Counted from the stretch's first letter, positions 27,549 through 38,872 are shown. The stretch: DNA of 64,000 nt from Lachnospiraceae bacterium (GCA_015056765.1 SVFQ01000006.1:1-64000); one strand, 5' to 3'. Notes: generated by a model from the sequence alone, not told the origin. Made by a program: numbers and translations.

Positions 27549-28064
27549 ATCAATTCAAGAGAAAACTTTATAAGACTTGTAAATCAGTATCAGAATCTGG
27601 TTTTTTCCATCTGCTTGAAACACACCGGTGATTATTTTGTGGCGGAAGATTTGGCACAGGAGACGTTCCTGTCAGCTTACGCACACATGGAGGATTTTGA
27701 CGGAGAAGCAGAGAAAGCCTGGATCTGTCGAATCGCCAGTAACAAAGCTATCGACTACCTGAGACAGGCGGCCAGAAAGAGCATCCCGACGGCAGAAGAA
27801 GATATGCCGGAGGAAGCTACTGCTACAGAAAACGAGCCTTTACAAACCTATTTAAATAAAGAAGTTCTGGAGGAAGTGGAGAAAAAGTGTAATGCGCTTT
27901 CGGAGCCTTATAAAACCATTGCGGTGCAACACTTCTTACAGGGAAAGAAAGCAAATGAGATAGCAGATTTGCAAGGACAGAATCTGAAGACCATACAGAC
28001 GCAAATCTATAGGGCTAGAGAAATGCTACGAAAAACCATAAGAAAGGAGGACCTGACAGCATGA
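27549..28064 (+). CDS. ECF-like sigma-70 family RNA polymerase sigma factor (non-canonical ATC start proposed)
   Basis: 'YQNLVFSICLKHTGDYFVAEDLAQETFLSAY', 'LQGKKANEIADLQGQNLKTIQTQIYRAREMLRK'; SD AAAGGAGG at 27533-27540 is optimally placed only for ATC 27549; nearest upstream ATG is 27504. Confidence 0.8.
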   Translation: MNSRENFIRLVNQYQNLVFSICLKHTGDYFVAEDLAQETFLSAYAHMEDFDGEAEKAWICRIASNKAIDYLRQAARKSIPTAEEDMPEEATATENEPLQTYLNKEVLEEVEKKCNALSEPYKTIAVQHFLQGKKANEIADLQGQNLKTIQTQIYRAREMLRKTIRKEDLTA

Positions 28065-28468
28065 ATGAATTTGAATATTTAAGTGATGAAGAATTAGAAA
28101 AGTTCATAGCGGATGTGGAAACAGACCTAGTGCAGGCTCCTCCGGGACTATTGGATGGCATCATGGCTAAGGTGGATGCTGATAGCGAAAAAGCGAAACC
28201 ACCGATGAAGACAAAAGAAGAAAAGATTGTAGAGTATAGAAGATTTCGCAAACAGGTCATTGTATCCATGACAGCGTCTATAGCGGCCAGCTTACTTCTT
28301 CCTATAGCACTTTCCTATGTGCCGGAAATGCCTAGAAAGGAAAGACAGATTCCTACACGGGAAGAAATCGTAGGGACACAAGATACCATGACAAAAGAAG
28401 AGTTTTTGAATCGCAACAAGTTAAATTTGTTAGGAGGATGGAATGATGAAACAAAAGAGAAAGAATAG
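28061..28468 (+). CDS. Putative anti-sigma-like single-TM protein
   Basis: Overlaps the sigma gene stop (ATGA-type); TM 'VIVSMTASIAASLLLPIALSYV'. Confidence 0.55.
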   Translation: MNEFEYLSDEELEKFIADVETDLVQAPPGLLDGIMAKVDADSEKAKPPMKTKEEKIVEYRRFRKQVIVSMTASIAASLLLPIALSYVPEMPRKERQIPTREEIVGTQDTMTKEEFLNRNKLNLLGGWNDETKEKE

Positions 28469-28985
28469 AGCATTTGAATTTATATGCGCGTTTCTGCCGG
28501 GAGCAGCAGAATTATATGATGGATTTTTTAAATGCGGATTTAGCCTGATGGTGGTATTCTTTGCCTGCGTGTGGTTCGCCGGAGTATCCGAGACTATGGT
28601 GTCTGGATTGCTTATTGGGGCTATGTGGTTCTATGGCTTTTTCCATGCCAGAAATCTGGCTCACGCAACAGACGAAGAGTTTTATAATATGGAAGACAAG
28701 GCGATCTGGGAAGAAATCGCCGGATTCAGCTTCGGCCTTACGGGACGAAAAGTTCGAATTGGATTTTCCATTGCTTTGATTCTGATTGGCATCAGCATCT
28801 TATGGAACATGCTGATTGATACACTGGTTGCCTGGATTCCGGAAAAGCTTTGGGACTATCTGTATCCAATCCTACAGGATATCCCGAGATTCTTGATTGC
28901 TGTAGTCACCATTATGGTTGGCCTTCGCCTGATTAAAGGTAAAAAGGAGGAAGTATATGGAATCGAAGACAAACAGAATTCATAG
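28443..28985 (+). CDS. Uncharacterised polytopic membrane protein
   Basis: Hydrophobic, translationally overlapping with neighbours. Confidence 0.6.
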   Translation: MMKQKRKNRAFEFICAFLPGAAELYDGFFKCGFSLMVVFFACVWFAGVSETMVSGLLIGAMWFYGFFHARNLAHATDEEFYNMEDKAIWEEIAGFSFGLTGRKVRIGFSIALILIGISILWNMLIDTLVAWIPEKLWDYLYPILQDIPRFLIAVVTIMVGLRLIKGKKEEVYGIEDKQNS

Positions 28986-29265
28986 AGTAGGAACTCTTAC
29001 AGCCGGCCTTTCACTGGTTGGCTTTGGAGTATTATTCTTACTACATTTGTTTATAAACTTAAATTATGATTTTGTATTTCGACTTTGGCCGGTGGTTCTC
29101 ATCTGCATGGGCTTGGAAATGCTTCTGGCAAACCTGCGAGATCGGGAATACAAGTACGATACAGGATCAGTCATCCTTTTATTATGTCTGATGCTTTTTG
29201 CAACTTGCATGGCAGGAGCAGATATCTGTATTACAGAGTTGACGGAAATGATGTATCATATATAG
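28957..29265 (+). CDS. Small membrane protein (LiaF/LiaI N-terminal TM-like, DUF5668-like)
   Basis: 'VGTLTAGLSLVGFGVLFLLHLF...FRLWPVVLICMGLEMLLANLR'. Confidence 0.6.
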   Translation: MESKTNRIHRVGTLTAGLSLVGFGVLFLLHLFINLNYDFVFRLWPVVLICMGLEMLLANLRDREYKYDTGSVILLLCLMLFATCMAGADICITELTEMMYHI

Positions 29266-29290
29266 CAGGTGCGCTTAGCACCTGCTATTT
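29264..29290 (+). terminator. Intrinsic terminator
   Basis: AGCAGGTGC-gctta-GCACCTGCT-ATTTT. Confidence 0.75.
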
Positions 29291-29330
29291 TAATGTCCTG
29301 CGATAAAGGGACAAATTGAGGAGTATGATT

Positions 29331-30182
29331 ATGTTATATCTAGTGTTGGCAGTGGTCAGCAGCGTGCTGATTTCTGTATTGATGAGAGTATCGGAGAAAA
29401 GTGTGAAGAATCCGATGCTTTTATTTGTGGCAAATTATTTCGTTTGCATTCTGATTTCAATCGAATATATGGGACAGATTACGGTAGACTTACATGCGCC
29501 CAAAATCGGTACTGCGCTGGTTCTTGGCATCTGCAGTGGTATTTTATACCTACTTGGATTTGTGCTTTTGCAGTACAACATCCGTAAAAATGGTGTAGTA
29601 CTTTCTTCTACTTTTATGAGATTAGGTGTGCTGGTGCCTACTGCTATGGCAGTATTGGTATTTCATGAGAAACCAAACGTAACACAGCTCCTTGGCTTTC
29701 TGGTAGCGGTAGCAGCTATCTTGGTAATGAATTTGAAGATGGGGGAAGCGAAAGACCAGAAAGTTTCGGGGATTGTGTGGCTGATTATTCTCCTGCTTAC
29801 AGGAGGGTTTACAGATTCTCTGGCAAACGTATATGATAAAGCCGGTAACCCGGATTTGAAGAATCAGTATCTATTATTTATCTTCTTTGTGGCATTTGTT
29901 TGTAGCGTAATCGGTGCACTTATGCAGGTGAAGAAACAGAAACCTAACTACATGGACTTTGTTTGGGGATTCCTCATCGGTATCCCGAATTATTATTCTG
30001 CTAGATTCCTTCTTTTGTCATTAGGAAAACTACCGGCTATCCTGGTATATCCGGCTTTCAATGTGGCTACCATTTTAGTTGTGACGATTATTGGTGTGAT
30101 TGGCTTCAAGGAGAAACTGGAAAAAAATAAGGTCATTGCTTTGGGTATGATTCTTCTGGCATTGGTACTGTTGAATATCTAA
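29331..30182 (+). CDS. EamA/DMT family transporter
   Basis: About 10 TM segments; 'GVVLSSTFMRLGVLVPTAMAVLVFHEKPNVTQLLGFLVAVAAILVM'. Confidence 0.85.
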   Translation: MLYLVLAVVSSVLISVLMRVSEKSVKNPMLLFVANYFVCILISIEYMGQITVDLHAPKIGTALVLGICSGILYLLGFVLLQYNIRKNGVVLSSTFMRLGVLVPTAMAVLVFHEKPNVTQLLGFLVAVAAILVMNLKMGEAKDQKVSGIVWLIILLLTGGFTDSLANVYDKAGNPDLKNQYLLFIFFVAFVCSVIGALMQVKKQKPNYMDFVWGFLIGIPNYYSARFLLLSLGKLPAILVYPAFNVATILVVTIIGVIGFKEKLEKNKVIALGMILLALVLLNI

Positions 30183-30261
30183 TCCGACAGGTATCAGTCA
30201 AGTGATGGCCGATGGTGGAATCTTGAACGGGGTATTGTTACAATAGTAGTGGGGTAAAGAT

Positions 30262-31392
30262 ATGTTCAATAAACATGATATCAACAGAAATGAATGTATG
30301 CTTCGTGGCACTTTGAGAAAGAAAGGCTACGATTGGTGGTGGCATTCTTTTACCGGTAGAGATGTACAGACCGGAGAAGAGAAGCCCTTCTTTATTGAAT
30401 ATTTCCTGTGCAATCCTGCATTGGCGGAAGAAAAACCGATTTTTGGACAGCTTCCTGAGAACCAAAAGATTGGCAAGAGACCATCCTATGTCATGGTAAA
30501 AGCAGGATGCTGGGGTAAAGATGCCATGCAGCTCCATCGCTTTTTCTCATGGAAGGAGACTAGGGTACATTACAATGCACCCTATGAAGTGGAAGCAGGT
30601 GATTGCTACGCCAGCGAGACACATTTAAAAGGTAAAATCCAGATTAAACCAAGCGAAAGCCAGGCGCATCCTGAATGGATGAGTGACAGTGGTCGGATGT
30701 CTTGGGATATTAAGGTGGAAAAGCAGATTGCGTTTAACGTAGGATATGGGGCAAGCAAATTCTTCCGTAGAATCGAAGCCTTTGCTATGTTTTGGCATGC
30801 GGAAGGTATGAAGAGTACTTACAGTGGTATCATTACCTGCGATGGAAGAGATTATGAAGTACTGCCCTCCGGTAGCTATGGCTACGCGGATAAGAATTGG
30901 GGGAGAGATTTTACCAGCCCTTGGGTGTGGCTCACTTCTAATGATCTGGTAAGTAAGGTGACGGGAAAGCGTTTAGAGAATTCCGTCTTTGATATCGGCG
31001 GTGGCAGACCTAAGATTTATTTTTGCCCATTGAATCGTAAACTCCTGGGCGTTATGTACTATGAAGGACAGGAGTTTGACTATAACTTTTCTCACTTCTG
31101 GTTAAAAGTTAAAACGAGATTTGAATTTACAGAAGATGAAGAAATGGTGCATTGGCAGGTGGAACAGGAAAACAAAACATCTGTTATGAAAACAATTATC
31201 TCCTGTAAAAAGGCAGATATGCTTCTGGTGAACTATGAAGCGCCGGATGGAAAGAAGAGGCATAATAGGCTTTGGAATGGCGGCAACGGCAGAGGCACTG
31301 TGGAACTGTACCGCAAAACCAAGGATGGCCTTGAACTCATCGACGAATTGAAGGTGGGCCATGTGGGCTGCGAATATGGAGAATACTGTTAG
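30262..31392 (+). CDS. Tocopherol cyclase-like (lipocalin-fold) family protein
   Basis: 'WWWHSFTGRDVQTGEEKPFFIEYFLCNP', 'SGSYGYADKNWGRDFTSPWVWLTSNDL' resemble this family from memory. Confidence 0.55.
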   Translation: MFNKHDINRNECMLRGTLRKKGYDWWWHSFTGRDVQTGEEKPFFIEYFLCNPALAEEKPIFGQLPENQKIGKRPSYVMVKAGCWGKDAMQLHRFFSWKETRVHYNAPYEVEAGDCYASETHLKGKIQIKPSESQAHPEWMSDSGRMSWDIKVEKQIAFNVGYGASKFFRRIEAFAMFWHAEGMKSTYSGIITCDGRDYEVLPSGSYGYADKNWGRDFTSPWVWLTSNDLVSKVTGKRLENSVFDIGGGRPKIYFCPLNRKLLGVMYYEGQEFDYNFSHFWLKVKTRFEFTEDEEMVHWQVEQENKTSVMKTIISCKKADMLLVNYEAPDGKKRHNRLWNGGNGRGTVELYRKTKDGLELIDELKVGHVGCEYGEYC

Positions 31393-31421
31393 AAAAAAAT
31401 ATATTAGTTGGTAGGAAGTAA

Positions 31422-32078
31422 ATGAATTTATTTGACATCGTAGGACCTGTTATGGTAGGTCCCTCCAGCTCTCATACAGCGGGAGCAGTAAAAATCGGAT
31501 TAGTGGCACGGACTCTATTGGGAGAGGACGTAGCGAAAGCTGAGATTTTGTTCCATGGTTCTTTTCTGGCTACGGGTAAGGGCCATGGTACGGATAAAGC
31601 CATTGTAGCAGGGCTTCTTGGATATACGCCGGATGATAAGCGTATTCCAAATAGTCTGGAACTGGCAAAGCAGGCAGGGGTTAGCTGCGTCTTTGGCAGT
31701 ATAGACCTGGGAGACGCTCATCCAAATACGGTGAAGCTGCACCTGGTAGGTGTATCCGGGAAGATGATGGATATGATGGCGGCTTCAGTAGGCGGTGGTC
31801 GCATCAGTGTCAGTGAAATTGATGGCATGACGGCACACTTTAGCGCGGAGTATCCCACATTGATTGTAAGAAATGAGGATAAGCCCGGTCTGGTAGCCAA
31901 TGTAACTGCTTTATTACAGGAGTATCAAATTAACATTGCTACGATGCAACTTTATAGAAGTGGTAGGGGAGACCAGGCGGTCATGGTCATCGAGTGTGAT
32001 GAACAGGTGCCGGATTGTGTAGCAGTTGCGTTGAAGCAGTTGGATGGCGTGAGGGATTTGACCTATTACCCGGGATAA
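31422..32078 (+). CDS. sdaAB: L-serine ammonia-lyase, iron-sulfur-dependent, beta subunit
   Basis: 'DIVGPVMVGPSSSHTAGAVKIG', C-terminal ACT domain. Confidence 0.95.
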   Translation: MNLFDIVGPVMVGPSSSHTAGAVKIGLVARTLLGEDVAKAEILFHGSFLATGKGHGTDKAIVAGLLGYTPDDKRIPNSLELAKQAGVSCVFGSIDLGDAHPNTVKLHLVGVSGKMMDMMAASVGGGRISVSEIDGMTAHFSAEYPTLIVRNEDKPGLVANVTALLQEYQINIATMQLYRSGRGDQAVMVIECDEQVPDCVAVALKQLDGVRDLTYYPG

Positions 32079-32139
32079 TCTGAAAAATAGTAAGAAGAGT
32101 TTTCCTCCACGTAAGTGGAGGATAGAAAGATAGATATAT

Positions 32140-33006
32140 ATGTATAAATCATTAGAAGAAATAAGGGAAGCAATAGAGAAATCCGGTAAGCCTTTCTGGC
32201 AGGTGGTGCAGGAAGAGGACTGTAAAGAGTCCGGCATCACCATAGAGGAGTCTTTTGCTAAGATGCAGGCCATGTATCAAGCTATGAAGGATTCCAATGA
32301 AGAGTACGAAGATGGACTGAAGTCTGCCAGCGGGCTGGTAGGTACAGAAGGTGCCAAGATTCGTAAGGCAAGAGAAGCGGGAAAACTGACCTGTGGTGAT
32401 TTCGTGGCGGCGGTCATGGAAAAAGCACTTCGTATCAGTGAAAGCAATGCCTGTATGAAGCGAATTGTAGCAGCTCCTACAGCAGGATCCTGCGGCGTAG
32501 TACCGGCGGTGCTGTTAAGTATACAGGAAAAGAATGGCTATTCTGATGAGGAGATGACGAAGGCTTTGTATGTAGCTGCCGGTATCGGCGGCGTTATCGC
32601 TTACAGAGCAAGTCTTTCCGGGGCAGAAGGGGGATGCCAGGCAGAGATCGGTTCTGCGTCCTCTATGGCAGCAGGAAGTATGGCATACCTTTTGGGCGGA
32701 ACTGCAGAGCAAATCGGACATGCAGCAGCAATTGCCATGAAAGGCCTGTTGGGGCTGGTGTGTGATCCTGTGGCAGGCCTGGTAGAAGTGCCCTGCGTGA
32801 AGCGAAATGTCATCGGCTCTGTGAATGCAGTGACTTCTGCAGATATGGCCCTGGCCGGCATTGAAAGTCAGATTCCACCGGACCAGGTATTTGACGCTAT
32901 GAAGTGCGTAGGTAGGTGCTTAAATCCAGATTTAAGAGAAACGGGAAAGGGCGGACTTGCCGCAACTCCTGCAGGAATTGAAATCGCAAAGAGTATGAAG
33001 ATGTAA
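32140..33006 (+). CDS. sdaAA: L-serine ammonia-lyase, iron-sulfur-dependent, alpha subunit
   Basis: 'RIVAAPTAGSCGVVPAVLLSIQ', 'GAEGGCQAEIGSASSMAAG', 'CDPVAGLVEVPCVKRN'. Confidence 0.96.
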   Translation: MYKSLEEIREAIEKSGKPFWQVVQEEDCKESGITIEESFAKMQAMYQAMKDSNEEYEDGLKSASGLVGTEGAKIRKAREAGKLTCGDFVAAVMEKALRISESNACMKRIVAAPTAGSCGVVPAVLLSIQEKNGYSDEEMTKALYVAAGIGGVIAYRASLSGAEGGCQAEIGSASSMAAGSMAYLLGGTAEQIGHAAAIAMKGLLGLVCDPVAGLVEVPCVKRNVIGSVNAVTSADMALAGIESQIPPDQVFDAMKCVGRCLNPDLRETGKGGLAATPAGIEIAKSMKM

Positions 33007-33032
33007 CGGGAAAGGACAAGGAAAAAGAAAAC

Positions 33033-34826
33033 ATGCAAGAAAAGAAGACCAGGGGGGAAATGGGATTCTACGTAATACTTACAATCATTGGGCTGCTATC
33101 AGCGGTGGTATTTGAATTAAACAAAAACATGATACCGGGATGGATTTTGCTTATTTTTGTACTAATTGCTTTTGCCCTGATTTACCCAAAGGTAGCCAAG
33201 GCAAGCAGACTGCGTAAAACCTTAGCTTGGCTACTGCTTTTTGCCTGGATTATTGTATCTTTTTTGCTTTCCTGGCCTAGAGAGAAATGCAAACCGGCAG
33301 TGCTGAATCCAAATCCGGAAGTGACGGATGTAGTGACAATTTCACAAGGACAGCTTACCGGTGTCTATACAGAGGATAAGCAGGTGGAAGTCTATGCGGG
33401 CATTCCTTATGCGAAGCCACCAGTGGGAGAACTGCGCTGGAAAGAGCCGCAAGACCCGATCCCTTGGGCAGGTGTCTATGCAGCAGACCATTTTGCGCCT
33501 ATGTCTATGCAACCCAGGAACCTGCCTCTTTATGAGTCTTTGACACAGATTGTGGGATACCATGAATATCAGATTACCCCTAAGGATAATTATGTAGAGG
33601 CTATGAGCGAGGATTCCCTTTATCTGAATGTCTGGAAGCCGGCAGGGGAGCAGAAGGATTTGCCGGTAGTGGTATATATACACGGCGGTAGCCTTATGAC
33701 GGGACAGCCTTCCTATAGAGATTACAATGGAGAGGGCCTGGCAAAAGAAGGCTGCGTCGTAGTAAATATGGGATATCGTCTGGGCGTATTTGGCTTTTAT
33801 GCGGATGAAGCATTGGCAGAAGAGTCCTCGAATCATACCACGGGAAACTACGGTCTATTGGATCAGATCAAAGCCCTGGAATGGGTTCGTGATAATATCA
33901 GTGCTTTCGGTGGTAATCCGGAGAATGTAACTCTTGCAGGAGAATCTGCGGGTTCAGCCTGCGTGACGGCACTTTGCACTTCTCCATTGGCAAAGGGCTT
34001 ATTTAGAAGAGTGGTAGCAGAAAGCTCCACGGTCACTTATCAGGAGCCTACCCACTCCTTCAGAACTATGGAAGAAGCACTGGAAACAGGAAAAGAGCTA
34101 AAGGAAAAGACTGGGGCGAAGACCTTGGAGGAACTGCGTAAATTACCGGCAGAGGAAATCGTCTTTGCCACAGAGGACAATCATCATATGACGGTGGATG
34201 GCTATGTACTGCCGGAGACACCGGCAGAATCCTATGCAAAAGGCATCCACAATGAGGAGGCTTCTTTGCAAGGCTTTAATCAGCTGGAGGCCACGCCTTT
34301 CATCCTTTTCGAACAAGCGAATAAGAAGAATTACGAAGAAAAGGTCAGAGACTATTTTGGAGAAGAGGCAGATGCGCTTCTGGCTGCCAGACCAGGCAAT
34401 ACCAACGCAGAAGCAAAGGCAAACTGGACGGATATCTACTCTACCATTTTCTTTACCTATGGACATCATATATGGTCGAAGCAAGAGCAGGAACTTGGTA
34501 TTCCTACCTACCGCTATTATTTCACCAAGGATAACGGACGCCTCGGCACTTGGCATAGCGGTGAAGAAGTTTACTTGTATGGTAACGTGCCGGAGAAGGA
34601 CTCCCATTATGATGTGAGCGATAGAGTGCTCTCAAAGCTGTGGGTGAAGTACTTTGCCAACTTTGCAAGGACCGGAAATCCCAATGGAGAAGGACTTCCT
34701 ACCTGGGAAGCTGCTACGGATTTAGAAACCTTAATGGAAATGGGAACCCATGTAGGACCCGTAAAGGATCCTTTCCTGGATATCTATCCGGCAATGGATG
34801 GACTAAGAGAAAACGGGAAGGATTAG
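33033..34826 (+). CDS. Type-B carboxylesterase with N-terminal TM segments
   Basis: 'YAGIPYAKPPVGELRWKEPQ', 'VVVYIHGGSLMTG', 'NVTLAGESAGSACVTALCTSP', 'TYRYYFTKDNGRLGTWHSGEE'. Confidence 0.92.
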   Translation: MQEKKTRGEMGFYVILTIIGLLSAVVFELNKNMIPGWILLIFVLIAFALIYPKVAKASRLRKTLAWLLLFAWIIVSFLLSWPREKCKPAVLNPNPEVTDVVTISQGQLTGVYTEDKQVEVYAGIPYAKPPVGELRWKEPQDPIPWAGVYAADHFAPMSMQPRNLPLYESLTQIVGYHEYQITPKDNYVEAMSEDSLYLNVWKPAGEQKDLPVVVYIHGGSLMTGQPSYRDYNGEGLAKEGCVVVNMGYRLGVFGFYADEALAEESSNHTTGNYGLLDQIKALEWVRDNISAFGGNPENVTLAGESAGSACVTALCTSPLAKGLFRRVVAESSTVTYQEPTHSFRTMEEALETGKELKEKTGAKTLEELRKLPAEEIVFATEDNHHMTVDGYVLPETPAESYAKGIHNEEASLQGFNQLEATPFILFEQANKKNYEEKVRDYFGEEADALLAARPGNTNAEAKANWTDIYSTIFFTYGHHIWSKQEQELGIPTYRYYFTKDNGRLGTWHSGEEVYLYGNVPEKDSHYDVSDRVLSKLWVKYFANFARTGNPNGEGLPTWEAATDLETLMEMGTHVGPVKDPFLDIYPAMDGLRENGKD

Positions 34827-34837
34827 TATTTCAGATA

Positions 34838-34866
34838 TTGACATCACTCCAATCCTATGGTAATTT
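34838..34866 (+). promoter_or_regulatory. Sigma-A promoter for enolase
   Basis: TTGACA-17 bp-TAATTT. Confidence 0.75.
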
Positions 34867-34872
34867 GAATTC

Positions 34873-36329
<1,457 letters not shown>

Positions 36330-36377
36330 TCTGTTTTTGACAATTGCTTGTTTCATATACACATACATACTCTCAAA

Positions 36378-36414
36378 AAAACGCTCGGGGCCGCATGACG
36401 GTTCCGGGCGTTTT
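36378..36414 (+). terminator. Intrinsic terminator of enolase
   Basis: AACGCtCGGggCCG-catga-CGGttCCGgGCGTTTT. Confidence 0.8.
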
Positions 36415-36494
36415 GCGTGGGGAGAAGCCTAGACTATAGCATTTTCCTATGGAAGAAGGTAAAATGAAAAGAGTGAGTAATCTTAGGAGGCATT

Positions 36495-37082
36495 ATGTCA
36501 GACGAGAATTTGAAATGGGAACGGGTGAAAACAGAACACATCGTAAAAGATGAGTGGATTGATTTTAGACGTGTAGCTTACAAACTACCGGATGGAAATG
36601 TGTTTTCCCCTTTTTATAATTACAGCAGAAGAAACTATGTCATCGTAGTGGCATCTGATGAGCAGGGCAAATTTCTGTGTGTGAAGCAGTTCAGACACGG
36701 CATCGAAAAGGTGACTACAGAGTTCCCGGCGGGAGGTATCGAGCGCTCCGGAAAGCAGGAGTATGCAGATGGAGAAGAGGATAAGACTTCCGCAGAGGAT
36801 GCTCTGGTGGCTGCAAAGAGAGAGCTGATTGAAGAGACAGGGTATGAGTCTGACGAGTGGCAGCATCTCATCACCATCGCAAGTAATGCCACCATGGCAG
36901 ATAATTATGCTTATGTGTATCGCGCTAAGAATTGCCGCAAAATCTCCGGGCAGCATTTGGACGACACAGAGTTTTTAGGGGTAGAAAAGCATAGCGCAGA
37001 AGAAATCGAAGAGATGATTCGGACCGGTAACTTTGAACAGGCAGTACATGTTATGGCTTGGCTTTTGGCAGCTAGAGGATAA
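36495..37082 (+). CDS. NUDIX hydrolase (ADP-ribose pyrophosphatase-like)
   Basis: 'EFPAGGIE...AAKRELIEETGYESDEW' Nudix box. Confidence 0.92.
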   Translation: MSDENLKWERVKTEHIVKDEWIDFRRVAYKLPDGNVFSPFYNYSRRNYVIVVASDEQGKFLCVKQFRHGIEKVTTEFPAGGIERSGKQEYADGEEDKTSAEDALVAAKRELIEETGYESDEWQHLITIASNATMADNYAYVYRAKNCRKISGQHLDDTEFLGVEKHSAEEIEEMIRTGNFEQAVHVMAWLLAARG

Positions 37083-37087
37083 GTAGC

Positions 37088-38872
37088 ATGGTGAAGATGA
37101 AATGGACAAAAAGCAGTTATTTTATCCTTGGCCTCGTTTTGGTTTGCTTGTGGTCCTTATTGCCTTTTGGTTATCTCAGGGGGGATTCTCTTTTTACCAT
37201 CCATGATCAGTTGGATGGAGAGATTCTAAGCTATATATTGGCGGCGAGACACTGGGGGGAGCACCTGAGCGTGTACCCGGAATTGATGAATGGTCTTCCT
37301 GTGACAGGTCAGATTCCGCCGGCACTTTCTTTTGTGCTTTTTTACCGTTATTTCCCGGCTTTAGAAGCCATGACTTTTTCCCTTGTGCTTATTCGAGGCG
37401 TGGCATTTGCAGGCATGTTTTTGCTTCTTTGCGAGCTTTTTCAGGATAGACATGTATGGGTTTATTTTCTGGTAGGGTGTTTGTTTGCACTATTGCCTTA
37501 TTATCCGGTGTATGGTCTTTGCATTCCGGGACAGCCTTTCCTGGCCTTTACCATATTGATGGGGTGCAGAAGGAAACGCTGGATTCCGGTGGCAGGCGTC
37601 ACCGCAGTTCTATATGGCGTAAGTTCCTCCCTGGTTTTGGTAGGGTTTGCAGTGTGCTTTGCCATCCTAGTATTTACTATCCGTGAGTTTCGGCACAAAA
37701 ATCGAAAAGGTGTGACGACAGCTCTGGTAGCGCTGGTGACACTTACCCTAACATACGTGCTGACAAACCTGAGTTTGTTTGCACAAGTATTGCATCGGGA
37801 TAAAGCTTTTGTCAGTCATAAAAGCGAGTACGTACTAAACGGACTACCTTTTTTTGGAAGCCTAAAGGATGTGCTGGGAGACGGAATCTCCTATACCCAG
37901 ACCTTTGCGCAACCCTTGCTGATTGTGACCATGTGGGCTGCCGGACTTTTGATTTGGTATCAATATCGTCATATCAAAAAAAGAAGAGTGCGTATTCTGA
38001 TTTATGCGGATTTGAAAACTGCTTTTTGGATGAGTTTGTGGTCTATTGTGGCCATTTCTCTTTGGTATTGTATCTATCACAGCGGATTCGTATGTAACCT
38101 GCGAAACCGCAGTACCGGCGTGTTCCACGAGATGAATCTGGACCGTTTTGTATGGCTGATGCCTCTATGCTGGTGCATATTGGCCGTCAGCAGCGTAGAA
38201 TTGCTGTTTATCTTCCGCGACTATTTGGGCCGGAAAAAGAAACTCATCCGATGGGGTTATGCAGCGCTGCTTGTAGTACTGGGACTTTGGTGGACCGGTA
38301 CGGTACTTTGGCATACGGAAGAAAAGTATAACTATTCGAAAATCCTAAAGGGTAGGGAGACCTATCATGCTTTGGATTGGGACGGCTTTTGGGCAGAAGA
38401 TTTGTTTTCACAGATTAAGGCTTCCATAGGGAAAAATCCGGAGGACTACCGGGTAGTATCGTTGGGCATTTTTCCATCCGTATCCGTATACAATGGGCTG
38501 TATGCTTTAGATGCTTACACCAACAATTATGACGTGAATTATAAGCACCGGTTTCGGGAAGCTATAGCACCGGAACTGGCGCGGGATGAATATATCCAGC
38601 ATTATTTTGATGACTGGGGGAATCGCTGCTATCTTTTCACGAAGGAGCAGTCCAATTACTTTACTGTAGAAAAGACAGAAGACAGGAAACTGAAAGACCT
38701 GCAGATTGATTTTTCTGCATTGGCGAAGATGGGCTGCAACTATTTGATTAGCGCTTCGCCGGTAGAAAACTGTGAAGAGCTGGGACTGACAGAAATCGGT
38801 GGTTCTCCTTTTGAATCACAAAACAGCTGGTATCGACTATATGTATATGAATTGACAGGATTTGGTGCATGA
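37088..38872 (+). CDS. Polytopic membrane protein, DUF6044-like
   Basis: 'LRGDSLFTIHDQLDGEILSYILAARHWGEHLSVYPELMNGLP' and many TM segments. Confidence 0.7.
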   Translation: MVKMKWTKSSYFILGLVLVCLWSLLPFGYLRGDSLFTIHDQLDGEILSYILAARHWGEHLSVYPELMNGLPVTGQIPPALSFVLFYRYFPALEAMTFSLVLIRGVAFAGMFLLLCELFQDRHVWVYFLVGCLFALLPYYPVYGLCIPGQPFLAFTILMGCRRKRWIPVAGVTAVLYGVSSSLVLVGFAVCFAILVFTIREFRHKNRKGVTTALVALVTLTLTYVLTNLSLFAQVLHRDKAFVSHKSEYVLNGLPFFGSLKDVLGDGISYTQTFAQPLLIVTMWAAGLLIWYQYRHIKKRRVRILIYADLKTAFWMSLWSIVAISLWYCIYHSGFVCNLRNRSTGVFHEMNLDRFVWLMPLCWCILAVSSVELLFIFRDYLGRKKKLIRWGYAALLVVLGLWWTGTVLWHTEEKYNYSKILKGRETYHALDWDGFWAEDLFSQIKASIGKNPEDYRVVSLGIFPSVSVYNGLYALDAYTNNYDVNYKHRFREAIAPELARDEYIQHYFDDWGNRCYLFTKEQSNYFTVEKTEDRKLKDLQIDFSALAKMGCNYLISASPVENCEELGLTEIGGSPFESQNSWYRLYVYELTGFGA

